DNA of 64,000 nt from Lewinellaceae bacterium (GCA_020636135.1 JACJYK010000001.1:792501-856500), one strand, 5' to 3'. Counted from the first letter of the stretch, positions 1 through 9,376 are shown. Notes: generated from the sequence alone by a model not told the origin. Translations and numbers: made by a program.

Positions 1-1
1 T

Positions 2-1372
2 ATCACCGATACGGTAAGGACCTATACCTGTGACAGTGTTGGATTGCTTTTTGTTCCGATCGTGGCAACGGATGGAAGCGGAAACCAGGATACTTGTCTT
101 ACGCTCATCCGCGTACTGGATACGCTGGGCTTCTGCCCATCGCCATTGGTAACCATCGGTGGTTCCATTCTTACTCCGGATGGCCGCGTAGTTGAAGATG
201 TAGAGGTCCAGGCCCGTGGCACGAATCCGGTAAAAGCCATGTCGGATGCCGACGGAATCTATGAACTCAATGCGATCCAGCATGGATCCAACTATACTGT
301 TACACCGGTGAAAAAAGATGACCCCAGAAATGGTCTTTCTGTTCTTGACCTGATTGTGCTGAAGAAACACATTCTGGGTATCCAGGAATTCAATAAACCG
401 GAACAATACCTGGCTGGCGATATTGACCTTTCAGGCAGTATTTCCACCAGGGATGTATATGAAATGCAGAAGTTGCTGGTTGGTGCCATCAATCAGTGGT
501 CACATGGCCAATCCTGGAAGTTTTATGCTGCAGATTACAAATTCCCGGATCCGACTAATCCGTGGGTTGAAGCGATTCCGGAGTCCATATTGTTACCTGA
601 CGGAATTAACTCAGCGATGCATTCTGATTTCATCGCCGTGAAACTTGGTGACTTTGACGGTTCGGTACGGACAACAAAGTTGCAATCGGCAGAAGTACGG
701 AGTCATGACGCAACCACCTGGCACCTGCCTAACCAGCGCTACCAGCCGGGTGAGCTGATCTCGGTACCAGTGTATGGAGACGCCGGCAGCTGGGAAGGCT
801 GGCAGACCAGCCTCCAGATTGCAGATGGCAGTTTGGAACTGATCCGTGTAGAGCCCGGAACCCAGTGGAAAGATGTCTTTGATTTCCATGCCGATGAGGA
901 TGGGTTGCAGGTTGTTGCTGCCGATGTCCGTGGGGTTCAGAATAAGGAAGACGAACCATTGTTCACACTGACTTATTTGGCCCATCAATCCGGCCAGGTT
1001 GATCAGGCTATTGAGTTACAATCCGAGCGTCTTAAAGCAGAAGCATACCACGACCAGGGTAATTCTGCTGCGATACGCCTGAGTTACGATGGCGCGCAGG
1101 CTCCGGCGGCCCAGTTTGAGTTGTTCCAAAACCAGCCAAACCCGTTCGCTGCCTATACTGACATCCGGTTCTATGTACCTCAAAGCTCAGATGTTATACT
1201 CCGGGTATGGGATGCAACCGGAAGAGTGCTGGTTGATCAGCATAATTCCTATGCGAAAGGAGTACATCAGATTCGACTGGAGAAAGAACTGTCAGAAGCC
1301 CAGGGTGTCTTGTACTATCAGATTCAGTCGGGCTCTTACACAGCAACCAGAAAGATGATAAGGATAAACTAA
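2..1372 (+). CDS. T9SS-sorted surface protein with dockerin-like repeat (5' truncated)
   Basis: The reading frame is open from base 2, so the N-terminus lies outside the window. What remains shows a carboxypeptidase-regulatory/SdrD-like beta-sandwich (SILTPDGRVVEDVEV), then a dockerin type I-like pair of Ca-binding repeats (NGLSVLDLIVLKKHILG and GDIDLSGSISTRDVYEM), then a cohesin-like beta domain. It ends in a T9SS type A sorting domain beginning near FELFQNQPNPF and closing in a basic TATRKMIRIN tail. Proteins of this build are exported through SecYEG and the T9SS and anchored on the outer surface. The C-terminal half is clearly paralogous to the next gene. The ligand or substrate is unknown; a structural or adhesive role is inference. 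Confidence 0.85.
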   Translation: MTDTVRTYTCDSVGLLFVPIVATDGSGNQDTCLTLIRVLDTLGFCPSPLVTIGGSILTPDGRVVEDVEVQARGTNPVKAMSDADGIYELNAIQHGSNYTVTPVKKDDPRNGLSVLDLIVLKKHILGIQEFNKPEQYLAGDIDLSGSISTRDVYEMQKLLVGAINQWSHGQSWKFYAADYKFPDPTNPWVEAIPESILLPDGINSAMHSDFIAVKLGDFDGSVRTTKLQSAEVRSHDATTWHLPNQRYQPGELISVPVYGDAGSWEGWQTSLQIADGSLELIRVEPGTQWKDVFDFHADEDGLQVVAADVRGVQNKEDEPLFTLTYLAHQSGQVDQAIELQSERLKAEAYHDQGNSAAIRLSYDGAQAPAAQFELFQNQPNPFAAYTDIRFYVPQSSDVILRVWDATGRVLVDQHNSYAKGVHQIRLEKELSEAQGVLYYQIQSGSYTATRKMIRIN

Positions 1373-1404
1373 GTTCTATAATCTTAGTTCGTTGTTCGTT
1401 GGTT

Positions 1405-1437
1405 AAGCCCCCAGGTACTAGTATCTGGGGGCTTTTT
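1405..1437 (+). terminator. Rho-independent terminator after the first T9SS gene
   Basis: A perfect 10-bp stem (AAGCCCCCAG with CTGGGGGCTT, 1405-1414 and 1425-1434) encloses a short loop and is followed by a T run. It lies 33 bp after the stop codon. Confidence 0.9.
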
Positions 1438-1820
1438 CCAGTTATTTCGACAAAGTAATTGTGACATCTATTTTATATATTATTGATATTTAGATTATTA
1501 TAAATATCACTATACGATACACTAAAAAATACCATTACCTCGGTAATCGTTCATATTATCGAAATCCTATATTTGTATTGTCTTAGCTTATAAATAAGTG
1601 TTTATAGCAAGACATTTTAATATTAGAACCTTCTTGTAGTTTTCTTCCTGAGGTGTTAATCTAGAACCTAGATTCGCTACCAACCTATTACAGTGCGATA
1701 ATAGACCTAGTAAGTCTGTGGCTTTTCCAAGGCATGGACTGTTACGAGTTTTTTCATCGAGCCGGGCCATTGTCTTGCTCCAAGCATATTATTATTTAAT
1801 AACTCTTAAACTAGGATCTC
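1438..1820. other. AT-rich intergenic region and long leader of the next gene
   Basis: About 380 bp without a credible gene. It contains a TAnnTTTG element at 1568-1575, followed by some 245 nt up to the start codon. The leader contains a perfect 7-bp hairpin (AATCTAG-aac-CTAGATT, 1658-1674). No known riboswitch consensus was recognised. A 60-codon minus-strand reading frame (1588-1770) has no recognisable features and is not called. Confidence 0.5.
1568..1575 (+). promoter_or_regulatory. Candidate Bacteroidota -7 promoter element
   Basis: TATATTTG matches the TAnnTTTG consensus of the Bacteroidota primary sigma factor. No convincing -33 TTTG element is visible at the usual distance. If used, transcription starts near 1581 and leaves a leader of about 240 nt. 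Confidence 0.4.
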
Positions 1821-4800
1821 ATGAGGAAAACTAACTCTCTTAAGTATCGCACTGCTATTGGAGAGTTCGTCCCAATAGTTGGTAAACTAAGGGCACTCGC
1901 CACAGGAACACTGTTGCTGCTTCTGGCTTTCGCAGGCCAGGTACAGGCACAAGAGTGTCCAATGGGCTGTACGAACATTAACTTGTCATTGGATACCATG
2001 AAAAATGGTACCGTGACCGTAACCCCGGCCATGATCATGGCAGACATGACGGCTAACGGTTGCGATGATCTTTCGGTTGTATTATACGACCAATTCAACC
2101 GTAAACTGGACCGTCCGGACGTCAACTGTAACTACATAGGCCAGTTGATGACCGCCGTTGTTATTGACGGAAATACTCAAAACAAATGCTGGTCAAACAT
2201 CAGGGTTGAGGACAAAGCAGGTCCCAACTTAGGCTGTGTGGTAGATACCGTCTATTGCACCGAATTGCCGTTGATAGAAGCCGGATTGGACCGCTTCCCA
2301 TCGGGAATGGCCATGGACAACTGTGATCCGTTAACCGGTTATCCGGTGATCATTTCGATGGATTACACCGAATATCCATGTGATTCTGTCCGTTTTGCAG
2401 GTTTGGCAGTTCGTCGTATAGTTGCACGTGACCGCTGGGGAACAGTGGCTGACTGCAACGATACATTTTACGTAGAGCGCGTGCCTCTGGATAGCATCGT
2501 TTGTCCTGCTGATACGATGTACGAATGCTATGCGGCAGATACGCTTTATACCATGATCAATGGTAAAAAAGTTATCAATCCGGACTTTTCCGGAGTTCCA
2601 AGCGCCATTGTGGACGGTGATACGATTCCTTTGTATCCAAACGGAACGATCTGTAAATTGTATGGATCTTTCAATGACCACGAATGGGAAATCTGTGGTA
2701 ACGGCAAGAAAATACGCCGTACCTGGGAAATCGTAGACTGGTGCCGTGATACTGTTATCACCTGCGTCCAGTGGATTAAGATCATGGATACGCTGCCCCC
2801 GACAGCGGATGCTTATGCCGATGTTACGGCAACAGCACTGCCACACGATTGCCAGGGCAAAGTGGTATTCCCTTACCCAACCAAAATCGAAGACTGTTCT
2901 GCTATCAGTCGCGTACGGGTAGAAGTTGAATACGCTGCACCTGGTCACCAGGGAACTCCTTCCATCTTCTCCGAAGTATTTACTCCTGGCGTTGCAGTAC
3001 AAACGTACCTGCCGGCTGGTTGGTTTGAAGGTACCATCTATATTACCGATGCCTGCGAACAGACACTGGAATTGCCTTTCCGGGTACATGTTCTGGATGA
3101 AACACCTCCGATTCCGGTTTGTGATGAAATCACACAAACCACACTGGATCCCAACTCATGTTGGGCCCGTATTTACGCAACCACCTTTGATGATGGTAGC
3201 CACGATAACTGTTGCCCAACGCTGCACTTCTCAGCTGCACGAATGAGTGATGTTACCGAAGCACGTACATACTGGGAAACCAATTTGAAGACCATCTTCG
3301 GACTAAACAACTACAATCGTTATTACAGTGAAATCCAGAAATTCATCAATGTATGGTTGGATTGCAATGTATTCGGCGATTATGTAGAGTTCTCAGGATG
3401 TGCCGATGACGATCAGGTAGTAACACGTGTGTACTCCACCTGCCACATCGAGCGCGTTTATGATCCGCACCTGTACGGTTCATCCGAACAGAAATTCTAT
3501 TGCAACTTCACTTATGATGGTTATGCCAAATTGGTTGATAGCCTCAAGACGGCAGACCAGGTTGGATCAGCTATTATCGATGCCATCGAGCATATTGGTG
3601 ATCCGCAGTTCAGCTGGAACTATTACAGTGAGTGTATGACACAGGTATTGGTTGACGATAAAGTTCCGCCGGTATGCCTGCCTCACGAAGATGTTACAGT
3701 ATACTGTGACGGCGTGACCTATGGTAACGGTAACAATCAGTACGCTGCTTGCAACTCACTTGCTTCTCCAGATTTTGCATCACACAATACTTCAAACAGC
3801 GCGTTTGATAACTGTGATACTTGCAAATATTGGCTGAAACTGGATGACGTAGATATCCTGGTAGATCCATATTCCTACTTCTCCAGACCTGGTATCAAAG
3901 AAAACTGCAGCGATTATACGGTAGACAGCACAACCGTTGATTACGATGATAATTGCAACAGTTACTCTGAAAGAACCTGGGTGATTACCGACAACTGCGG
4001 TAACTCCACGACTTGTTCACAACGTGTATACATCAAACACCGTTCGGACTTTGAAGTCATCTTCCCGAAAGACACCATCCTGACCTGTATTCAGAATATG
4101 CAGATCGATGCCAGTCCGGAAAGACTTGGAGAACCGATCATCAGTGATGATGATTGTGAACAATTAGGTGTTCGTTACGTGGACGAAGAGTACCAGATCG
4201 TAGCTGGTGCCTGCTTGAAACTGTTGCGTACCTGGACGATCATCGACTGGTGTGCATACAATCCGGATGCCGACTATCACGGTCGTGACATCTGTGCTTC
4301 CGAAAGTCTGATCGCTTCCGCAAGCCGTCCGCAAATCAATCGTAACCTGAAAGATAACGGTGACGGTTACATGACCTATACACAGGTGATCAAATTGATC
4401 AACACGACTCCTCCGACCTTTACAGATACCACCATCAATGTGGCTTGTGCTTCTGATGCCAATACTTGTGAGGGTTCGGCTACCATCTCGATGTCGGCTT
4501 CCGATGACTGTTCATTGGGCGGCGACCTGAAGTGGACAGTACTGTTGTCCTATGAAGGTGGTGCAGAAGCACGCGTACCGGGACAGGATGTACAGTTTGG
4601 TTCAACAGCAACCCTGACGGATGATTATGAAGTTGGTTCTTATGTAGCACACTTCATCGTATCCGACCGTTGCGGCAACCAGGCAGAAGCATACATTCCT
4701 TTCTATGTAGGACTTTGCAAAAAACCGACACCATATTGCCATGACCTGATCATCACCCTGATGCCAGTCGATACCAACCAGGACAATGATCCTGATCTTG

Positions 4801-6281
4801 GTATGATCCGGGTATGGGCCAGTGATTTCGACGCCGGTAGCTATGGCTATTGCGGCCAGGATATCGTAGCGCTGTCATTCAGTGCCGATACCACCGATAC
4901 GTACCGTGATTTCGATTGCAGAAGCGTAGGTCAACAACAACTGGAAATGTGGGTTACCGATGAGTACGGCAACCAGGACTTCTGTACCGTTACCCTCGAT
5001 GTACAGGATAACATGGGAGCTTGCACCAGTCCGGATAATGCCAATGGAAACATCGCAGGTCGCGTTGTTACCGAGACGCAGGAAGGTGTTGCTCAGGTTA
5101 ACGTACAACTGAAAGGTGCCGGATCGAATCCGATCAACACCGGTGTAGAAGGTATGTTCAACTTTGGAACCATGCCACTGGGTGGTAAATACTCACTGGT
5201 ACCTGGTAAAAACATCAACCCGGTTAACGGTATTTCAACCCTTGACCTGGTCTACATCCAGAAGCACATCCTGGGTTACGAGAAATTGAATTCACCATAC
5301 AAGATCATCGCCGCAGACATTGACCACAACGGTAGCATTACTGCCAGTGACCTGGTCCAACTGCGCCGCCTGATCCTGGGTGTGGATGACAACTTTAAGT
5401 CCAACACATCTTGGAGATTCATTTCTTCCACCTATGCATTCAAGAATCCGGAAAATCCGCTTGCAGAGCAGTTCCCGGAATCATACGACATCAGCTCTCT
5501 GAGCAGCAATATGGTTGTGAACTTCGTCGGTATCAAAGTGGGTGATGTAAACGGATCCAACAGTCCTAACGAACTGCAGAAGACTGAAATCCGTAGCAAC
5601 GAGTCACTGACGCTGACCATGCCTCAGATCAGCTATAAAGCAAATGATGTCATCGAAGTACCGGTTACGGCCGAAAACTTCAATAACATAGACGGATATC
5701 AGTTTACCCTGGAATTCAATAATTCCGAACTGTCTTATGCCGGCGTTCAGCCAGGTGTATTGAATGTGACCGCTGCAAACATTGGTTTGAACCAGGTAGG
5801 CAAAGGAATCATCACCACCAGCTGGAATGAGGCTCAGTCAGTTTCCTATGGTAAAGAAGATGTCCTCTTTACGATCGCATTCCGTGCCTTGAGCAATGGT
5901 GACCTGGAAGAATCCGTACAGGTGAACTCCAAGGTTACTGCTGCAGAAGCTTACAATACCTGGGCTGAAGTACAAGGTGTAGACCTTGCATTCAAAGCCA
6001 ACGGATCAATTGCAAGCAACGGATTTGCATTGTATCAGAACAATCCGAACCCATTCAATTCGAACACGGTTATCGGATTTAACCTGCCGGAAGCTTCCAG
6101 TGCAACCCTGAAGATCATGGATGTAACTGGAAAGCTGATCAAGCAGATCGACGGTGAGTATGTTAAAGGTTTGAACCAGATCACGATCAATAAGACGGAT
6201 CTGCAAGCTTCTGGCATCCTGTACTATCAGCTTGAAACTGGCAAGTTTACTGCAACTCGCAAGATGATTATTGTTGAATAA
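1821..6281 (+). CDS. Giant T9SS-sorted surface protein with HYR-like repeats, dockerin and cohesin-like domains
   Basis: This 1486-residue protein has a long signal peptide: a charged N-region of about 24 residues, a Leu/Ala core, and probable cleavage after Ala43 (QVQA|QEC). The body to about residue 1080 is Cys-rich and built of repeated beta-sandwich modules introduced by motifs such as TLPPTADAYADV, TPPIPVCDE and TPPTFTDTTINV, which resemble HYR/Ig-like modules. A CarboxypepD-like module follows, then a dockerin type I-like pair (about 1131-1190), a cohesin-like domain (about 1270-1390) and a T9SS type A sorting domain from about 1400 (FALYQNNPNPF). It is paralogous to the gene before it. 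Codon use looks strongly biased (many CGT, GGT, AAC, few CGG/AGG), suggesting high expression. It is probably a major cell-surface or matrix protein; the ligand is unknown. Confidence 0.88.
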   Translation: MRKTNSLKYRTAIGEFVPIVGKLRALATGTLLLLLAFAGQVQAQECPMGCTNINLSLDTMKNGTVTVTPAMIMADMTANGCDDLSVVLYDQFNRKLDRPDVNCNYIGQLMTAVVIDGNTQNKCWSNIRVEDKAGPNLGCVVDTVYCTELPLIEAGLDRFPSGMAMDNCDPLTGYPVIISMDYTEYPCDSVRFAGLAVRRIVARDRWGTVADCNDTFYVERVPLDSIVCPADTMYECYAADTLYTMINGKKVINPDFSGVPSAIVDGDTIPLYPNGTICKLYGSFNDHEWEICGNGKKIRRTWEIVDWCRDTVITCVQWIKIMDTLPPTADAYADVTATALPHDCQGKVVFPYPTKIEDCSAISRVRVEVEYAAPGHQGTPSIFSEVFTPGVAVQTYLPAGWFEGTIYITDACEQTLELPFRVHVLDETPPIPVCDEITQTTLDPNSCWARIYATTFDDGSHDNCCPTLHFSAARMSDVTEARTYWETNLKTIFGLNNYNRYYSEIQKFINVWLDCNVFGDYVEFSGCADDDQVVTRVYSTCHIERVYDPHLYGSSEQKFYCNFTYDGYAKLVDSLKTADQVGSAIIDAIEHIGDPQFSWNYYSECMTQVLVDDKVPPVCLPHEDVTVYCDGVTYGNGNNQYAACNSLASPDFASHNTSNSAFDNCDTCKYWLKLDDVDILVDPYSYFSRPGIKENCSDYTVDSTTVDYDDNCNSYSERTWVITDNCGNSTTCSQRVYIKHRSDFEVIFPKDTILTCIQNMQIDASPERLGEPIISDDDCEQLGVRYVDEEYQIVAGACLKLLRTWTIIDWCAYNPDADYHGRDICASESLIASASRPQINRNLKDNGDGYMTYTQVIKLINTTPPTFTDTTINVACASDANTCEGSATISMSASDDCSLGGDLKWTVLLSYEGGAEARVPGQDVQFGSTATLTDDYEVGSYVAHFIVSDRCGNQAEAYIPFYVGLCKKPTPYCHDLIITLMPVDTNQDNDPDLGMIRVWASDFDAGSYGYCGQDIVALSFSADTTDTYRDFDCRSVGQQQLEMWVTDEYGNQDFCTVTLDVQDNMGACTSPDNANGNIAGRVVTETQEGVAQVNVQLKGAGSNPINTGVEGMFNFGTMPLGGKYSLVPGKNINPVNGISTLDLVYIQKHILGYEKLNSPYKIIAADIDHNGSITASDLVQLRRLILGVDDNFKSNTSWRFISSTYAFKNPENPLAEQFPESYDISSLSSNMVVNFVGIKVGDVNGSNSPNELQKTEIRSNESLTLTMPQISYKANDVIEVPVTAENFNNIDGYQFTLEFNNSELSYAGVQPGVLNVTAANIGLNQVGKGIITTSWNEAQSVSYGKEDVLFTIAFRALSNGDLEESVQVNSKVTAAEAYNTWAEVQGVDLAFKANGSIASNGFALYQNNPNPFNSNTVIGFNLPEASSATLKIMDVTGKLIKQIDGEYVKGLNQITINKTDLQASGILYYQLETGKFTATRKMIIVE

Positions 6282-6319
6282 TTCTGTTTTGCTCTAAGAG
6301 TTTACTGTTTTTGGGATGG

Positions 6320-6359
6320 GACCCCTCTCCGAGAAAGTTCGGAGGGGGTCTTTTTTTTT
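6320..6359 (+). terminator. Rho-independent terminator after the giant T9SS gene
   Basis: A GC-rich hairpin (GACCCCTCTCCGA with TCGGAGGGGGTC, one bulge) is followed by nine T residues, 39 bp after the stop. Confidence 0.88.
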
Positions 6360-6501
6360 GAGTTGACAGGTTTATGAGGGAATGAGATAACAGTTGGTAA
6401 GGTTAGAGGTCGTGTTGTAAGCAGATTGAAGGTGGCGGAAGGAGTAGAGTGTCACAACTATTCGTAAACTATTGGGGCATTTTATATGTTAAAGCGAACG
6501 G

Positions 6502-6915
6502 ATGAAGGGTAGAATTCTGGCCATAGATTACGGGATTAAAAAATGCGGCCTTGCTGTAACGGATCCGCTGCAAATTGTTGCACAGCCTCTGGGTACAGTT
6601 GCGACGGTAGAAATGATTGACTATTTGAAACGTTACATCAACCAGGAACCTGTCGTTGCCATGGTGGTGGGAGATCCCTCCATGCACACACCGGATGGTC
6701 ATCCGTTATTGCAGGCTATTGCTGAGTTCCTGACTGCCGTCGGCAAATCTTTTCCACAGTTACCTGTATACCGCCAGGATGAGACATTAACTTCCCAGAA
6801 AGCCAGGGAAATTATTTTAAAAAGTGGCGTCGGAAAGAAAAAACGCAGGGATAAAACACTGGTCGATAAGGTCAGCGCAGTTTTGATCCTGCAGGAATAT
6901 CTGGGACATCTCTAA
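6502..6915 (+). CDS. ruvX: RuvX/YqgF family putative Holliday junction resolvase
   Basis: This 137-residue protein has the RNase H-fold signatures of the YqgF family: an N-terminal AIDYGIKKCGLAV (first catalytic Asp), a central DETLTS motif and a C-terminal DKTLVDKVSAVLILQEYL with the last acidic residue. The length is normal for the family. In E. coli the family is linked to 16S rRNA 5' processing and to resolvase-like nuclease activity; which applies here cannot be decided. It lies 46 bp upstream of def. The ATG at 6502 is the first start of the conserved domain. Confidence 0.9.
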   Translation: MKGRILAIDYGIKKCGLAVTDPLQIVAQPLGTVATVEMIDYLKRYINQEPVVAMVVGDPSMHTPDGHPLLQAIAEFLTAVGKSFPQLPVYRQDETLTSQKAREIILKSGVGKKKRRDKTLVDKVSAVLILQEYLGHL

Positions 6916-6925
6916 GTCCTTTTTG

Positions 6926-6933
6926 TACTTTTG
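6926..6933 (+). promoter_or_regulatory. Candidate -7 promoter element of def
   Basis: TACTTTTG fits TAnnTTTG exactly and lies 27 bp before the def start codon, in the gap after ruvX. It suggests def has its own promoter. No clear -33 element is seen. Confidence 0.5.
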
Positions 6934-6960
6934 CGTCACCAATTGATCCAACGATAAAGC

Positions 6961-7512
6961 ATGATTTTACCTATTGTATTGTACGGAAACCCGGTATTAA
7001 GAAAAAAGTGTAAACCCATAAACGTTGATTTTCCTGAGTTGGAAAGTTTATTGGAAAATATGTGGCAGACCATGTATCAGGCTCATGGTGTGGGGCTGGC
7101 CGCTCCGCAGATAGGCTTGGATATCCGCGTCTTTATCGTCGATACCGTCCAGACGGCGAAAGAAGATCAGGAAAAGGAAGAACGGATAAAAAAGGTCTTT
7201 CTGAATGCTGTTCTTCTGAGCCATGGGGAGGAAGAGGTCGATTATGAAGAAGGCTGCCTGAGTATTCCCAATATTCATGGCGATGTGACCAGGCCGGATG
7301 AGATCACCATTCAATATCAGGATGAATCCTTTAATACATTCACGGAAACGTTTAGTGGAACCAATGCGCGAGTTATACAGCATGAATACGACCACATTGA
7401 AGGGATCCTCTTTACCGAAAAACTCAAGCCGCTCAAGCGGGTCCGTTTAGCCAAGAAGCTGGACAAGATCAAAAAGGGCATCGTCGATTGCGATTATAAA
7501 GTGAAAAGGTAG
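6961..7512 (+). CDS. def: Peptide deformylase
   Basis: This 183-residue cytoplasmic metalloenzyme removes the formyl group from the N-terminal Met of nascent proteins. All three family motifs are present: GVGLAAPQIG (motif 1, about residue 46), EGCLSIP (motif 2, with the metal-binding Cys) and QHEYDHIEGILF (motif 3, HExxH-type with two His ligands). An insertion of charged residues (KEDQEKEERIKK) between motifs 1 and 2 is common in Bacteroidota. It follows ruvX on the same strand and converges on rnhA. Confidence 0.96.
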   Translation: MILPIVLYGNPVLRKKCKPINVDFPELESLLENMWQTMYQAHGVGLAAPQIGLDIRVFIVDTVQTAKEDQEKEERIKKVFLNAVLLSHGEEEVDYEEGCLSIPNIHGDVTRPDEITIQYQDESFNTFTETFSGTNARVIQHEYDHIEGILFTEKLKPLKRVRLAKKLDKIKKGIVDCDYKVKR

Positions 7513-7565
7513 TCTGGTCCTGTCAAAAAAAGGGAACTATAGCAGAATCCCCCAATACCAGAAAC

Positions 7566-7645
7566 TCCCAACACCACAACACCACAACACCACAATAACA
7601 CAACACCCCATACCTCATACCCCATACCTCAAACCTCAAACCCCA
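7566..7645. repeat. Low-complexity CA-rich simple repeats between convergent genes
   Basis: The gap between the stops of def and rnhA contains runs of CAACACCA-type units, then several variants of CCCATACCTCA and CAAACCT. The plus strand has almost no G. The region looks like slippage-grown filler; no terminator stem is evident. Confidence 0.7.
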
Positions 7646-7646
7646 T

Positions 7647-8273
7647 TCACTTCCTGCCAAAGTCGGCGGGTATTTCACCCCATTTTTCTGTTTCCCATTT
7701 GATGATTGGATTCTTCCACTGATTGGTTTTGATCCATTGTAATGCCCGGTCTACCAGATCATAAATGGCTTTGTTTTTGGCGGTGCGGGTTATGGTTGAT
7801 TTAATAGCCCGGTTGCGAACCCAGGCGATCGCGGTGATGGAGTCTGTATAAATGGGCATCGTCGGCTTGCCTTGTTTTTGCAGGTATGCCAATGCATGTA
7901 CCAGGGCCAGGAACTCCGCCAGGTTGTTACTGCCACCGGCAAACGGTCCCTGATGAAAGATCAGCTGGCCGCTTCCTACATGTACACCGCGGTATTCTGT
8001 GGCTCCCGGATTGCCGCTGCAAGCACCATCTACGGCCAGACTATCGGCCTTCACGTCAGGAGGTATTGCATCCCGGATTACTTTTTTAGGGGCAGCGCTC
8101 TGGGGATTTTCCCAGCCACTGTGAAATGCTGCCCTTGCTTCCTGTTCACTGTTGTAGGCACGGTACTTGGCGCCGGGATAACCTTTGATCTGTTCCTGGC
8201 ATGCACTCCATGACGAATAAATGCCGGGCTCTACACCCTCCCAGACGACATAGTACTTTTGTTTCTGAGCCAT
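7647..8273 (-). CDS. rnhA: Ribonuclease H with N-terminal viroplasmin-like domain
   Basis: This 208-residue protein has an N-terminal caulimovirus viroplasmin/HBD-type hybrid-binding domain (YYVVWEGVEPGIYSSW, about residues 7-50) and a C-terminal RNase H fold. The four catalytic acidic residues can be placed: Asp in AVDGACSGNPG, Glu in NNLAEFLAL, Asp in YTDSITA, and a late Asp in ADFGRK at the very C-terminus. It would cleave the RNA strand of RNA:DNA hybrids during replication and repair. The viroplasmin-RNase H form is common in Bacteroidota. It is divergent from tatD with only 32 bp between starts. Confidence 0.92.
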   Translation of the reverse strand: MAQKQKYYVVWEGVEPGIYSSWSACQEQIKGYPGAKYRAYNSEQEARAAFHSGWENPQSAAPKKVIRDAIPPDVKADSLAVDGACSGNPGATEYRGVHVGSGQLIFHQGPFAGGSNNLAEFLALVHALAYLQKQGKPTMPIYTDSITAIAWVRNRAIKSTITRTAKNKAIYDLVDRALQWIKTNQWKNPIIKWETEKWGEIPADFGRK

Positions 8274-8277
8274 TGTC

Positions 8278-8285
8278 TAACTTTG
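8278..8285 (+). promoter_or_regulatory. Candidate promoter of tatD
   Basis: TAACTTTG matches TAnnTTTG and lies 20 bp upstream of the preferred tatD start. A TTTTG at 8257-8261, 16 bp further upstream, could be the -33 element. It overlaps the divergent rnhA start region. Confidence 0.5.
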
Positions 8286-8305
8286 CAGCCAAGTTAACCA
8301 AGATT

Positions 8306-9076
8306 ATGTTTATAGACACCCATACCCATTTGTACCTGGATGATTTCGATGAAGACCGGAAAGAGATGATTGCCCGGGCTCTTCAGGCAGGAGTCCAGCG
8401 CATGTATTTACCCAATGTGGACGAAGAAACCATTCCGGCATTAAAATCGCTCGTTGGGGCCTATCCCGGCCAACTATTTCCCATGATGGGTCTGCACCCC
8501 TGTTCTGTGAAAGGCGATGTTGAAGCGGTATTGGAGGTGATCTTCAGGGAATTGGAGCAGGGTGAGTATGTTGCAGTAGGGGAGGTCGGGCTGGATTTTT
8601 ATTGGGACAAGACCTGGGTGGCTGAGCAGGAGCTGGCTTTCAGAAAACAAACCGAATGGGCCATAGCCCATCAATTGCCGCTGGTGATCCACTCCCGGGA
8701 GGCTATGGATCGTTTACTGGAGATCCTGGAAGATTACCGGGGCAGTGGCGTGCGTGGTGTATTTCATTGCTTTACCGGGACCACTGCTCAGGGTAAACAG
8801 GCCATCGATCTAGGATTCATGCTTGGTATCGGCGGGGTCATTACCTTTAAGAACAGCTCGTTGCCTGTGGTTTTACCTCAATTGGGCCTGGAACACTTGG
8901 TTTTAGAGACGGATTCTCCCTATTTGGCACCGGTTCCATACCGGGGTAAAAGGAATGAAAGCGGGTATGTGCCCGTTATCGCACACAAGCTTTCGGAAGT
9001 TCTGGATTTGCCAGTGGCTGAAATTGAAAGGGTAACGACTAAAAATGCGATGGAACTGTTTCATATAGCGAATTAA
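8306..9076 (+). CDS. tatD: TatD family Mg-dependent deoxyribonuclease/hydrolase
   Basis: This 256-residue TIM-barrel metallohydrolase has the metal-binding HTH near the N-terminus (FIDTHTHLYLDDF), GLHPCSV, VGEVGLDFYWD (Glu ligand), IHSREA, FHCFTG and the Asp ligand in LETDSPYLAP. An upstream in-frame start at 8201 would overlap the divergent rnhA and add 35 residues without homology. The ATG at 8306 places the HTH motif at residues 5-7 as in the family and sits behind a TAnnTTTG element, so it is preferred. The family acts as 3'-5' exonuclease in DNA repair and turnover. Confidence 0.94.
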   Translation: MFIDTHTHLYLDDFDEDRKEMIARALQAGVQRMYLPNVDEETIPALKSLVGAYPGQLFPMMGLHPCSVKGDVEAVLEVIFRELEQGEYVAVGEVGLDFYWDKTWVAEQELAFRKQTEWAIAHQLPLVIHSREAMDRLLEILEDYRGSGVRGVFHCFTGTTAQGKQAIDLGFMLGIGGVITFKNSSLPVVLPQLGLEHLVLETDSPYLAPVPYRGKRNESGYVPVIAHKLSEVLDLPVAEIERVTTKNAMELFHIAN

Positions 9077-9211
9077 TTCTCAGACGGATACACCGTTTTT
9101 GGCTGGTATTTCATCTATTGTGTAGCGGCCAAAAAAATTTTGAATTTTTTGTTTTATTTAGAAATTTTGTATTTCTTGGAGCGGGAAAGAGACGAATTAA
9201 TTATTAGCTTT

Positions 9212-9295
9212 GGAGAGTTGGCCGAGTGGTTTAAGGCGCACGTCTGGAAAGCGTGTTTCCCAAAAGGATCAAGGGTTCGAATCCCTTACTCTCCG
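9212..9295 (+). tRNA. tRNA-Ser (anticodon GGA)
   Basis: A full cloverleaf can be drawn. The acceptor stem pairs GGAGAGT with ACTCTCC, the anticodon stem CACGT/GCGTG holds loop CTGGAAA with anticodon GGA at 9246-9248, there is the long variable arm of a class II tRNA, and the T arm is GGGTTCGAATCCC. The discriminator G is at 9295. CCA is not encoded. Confidence 0.96.
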
Positions 9296-9376
9296 CTTGT
9301 CAAGGTGTGCAACACTCCTTATTTCATGTAACCAATTGTCAATCAAAACATTAGAAAACAGTAAATAATTACGATT

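Noticed and set aside
1588..1770. 60-codon minus-strand reading frame in the leader of the giant T9SS gene
   Set aside because: No family, signal or start context; it lies in a probable 5' UTR.
7566..7645. Regulatory repeat array
   Set aside because: Low-complexity CA-rich slippage between two convergent stops; unit length varies and no gene start is near.
8201..8305. Upstream extension of tatD
   Set aside because: Overlaps the divergent rnhA start and its shared promoter region; the family N-terminus begins at 8306.
9140..9331. 63-codon plus-strand reading frame
   Set aside because: It runs straight through tRNA-Ser and has no protein features.
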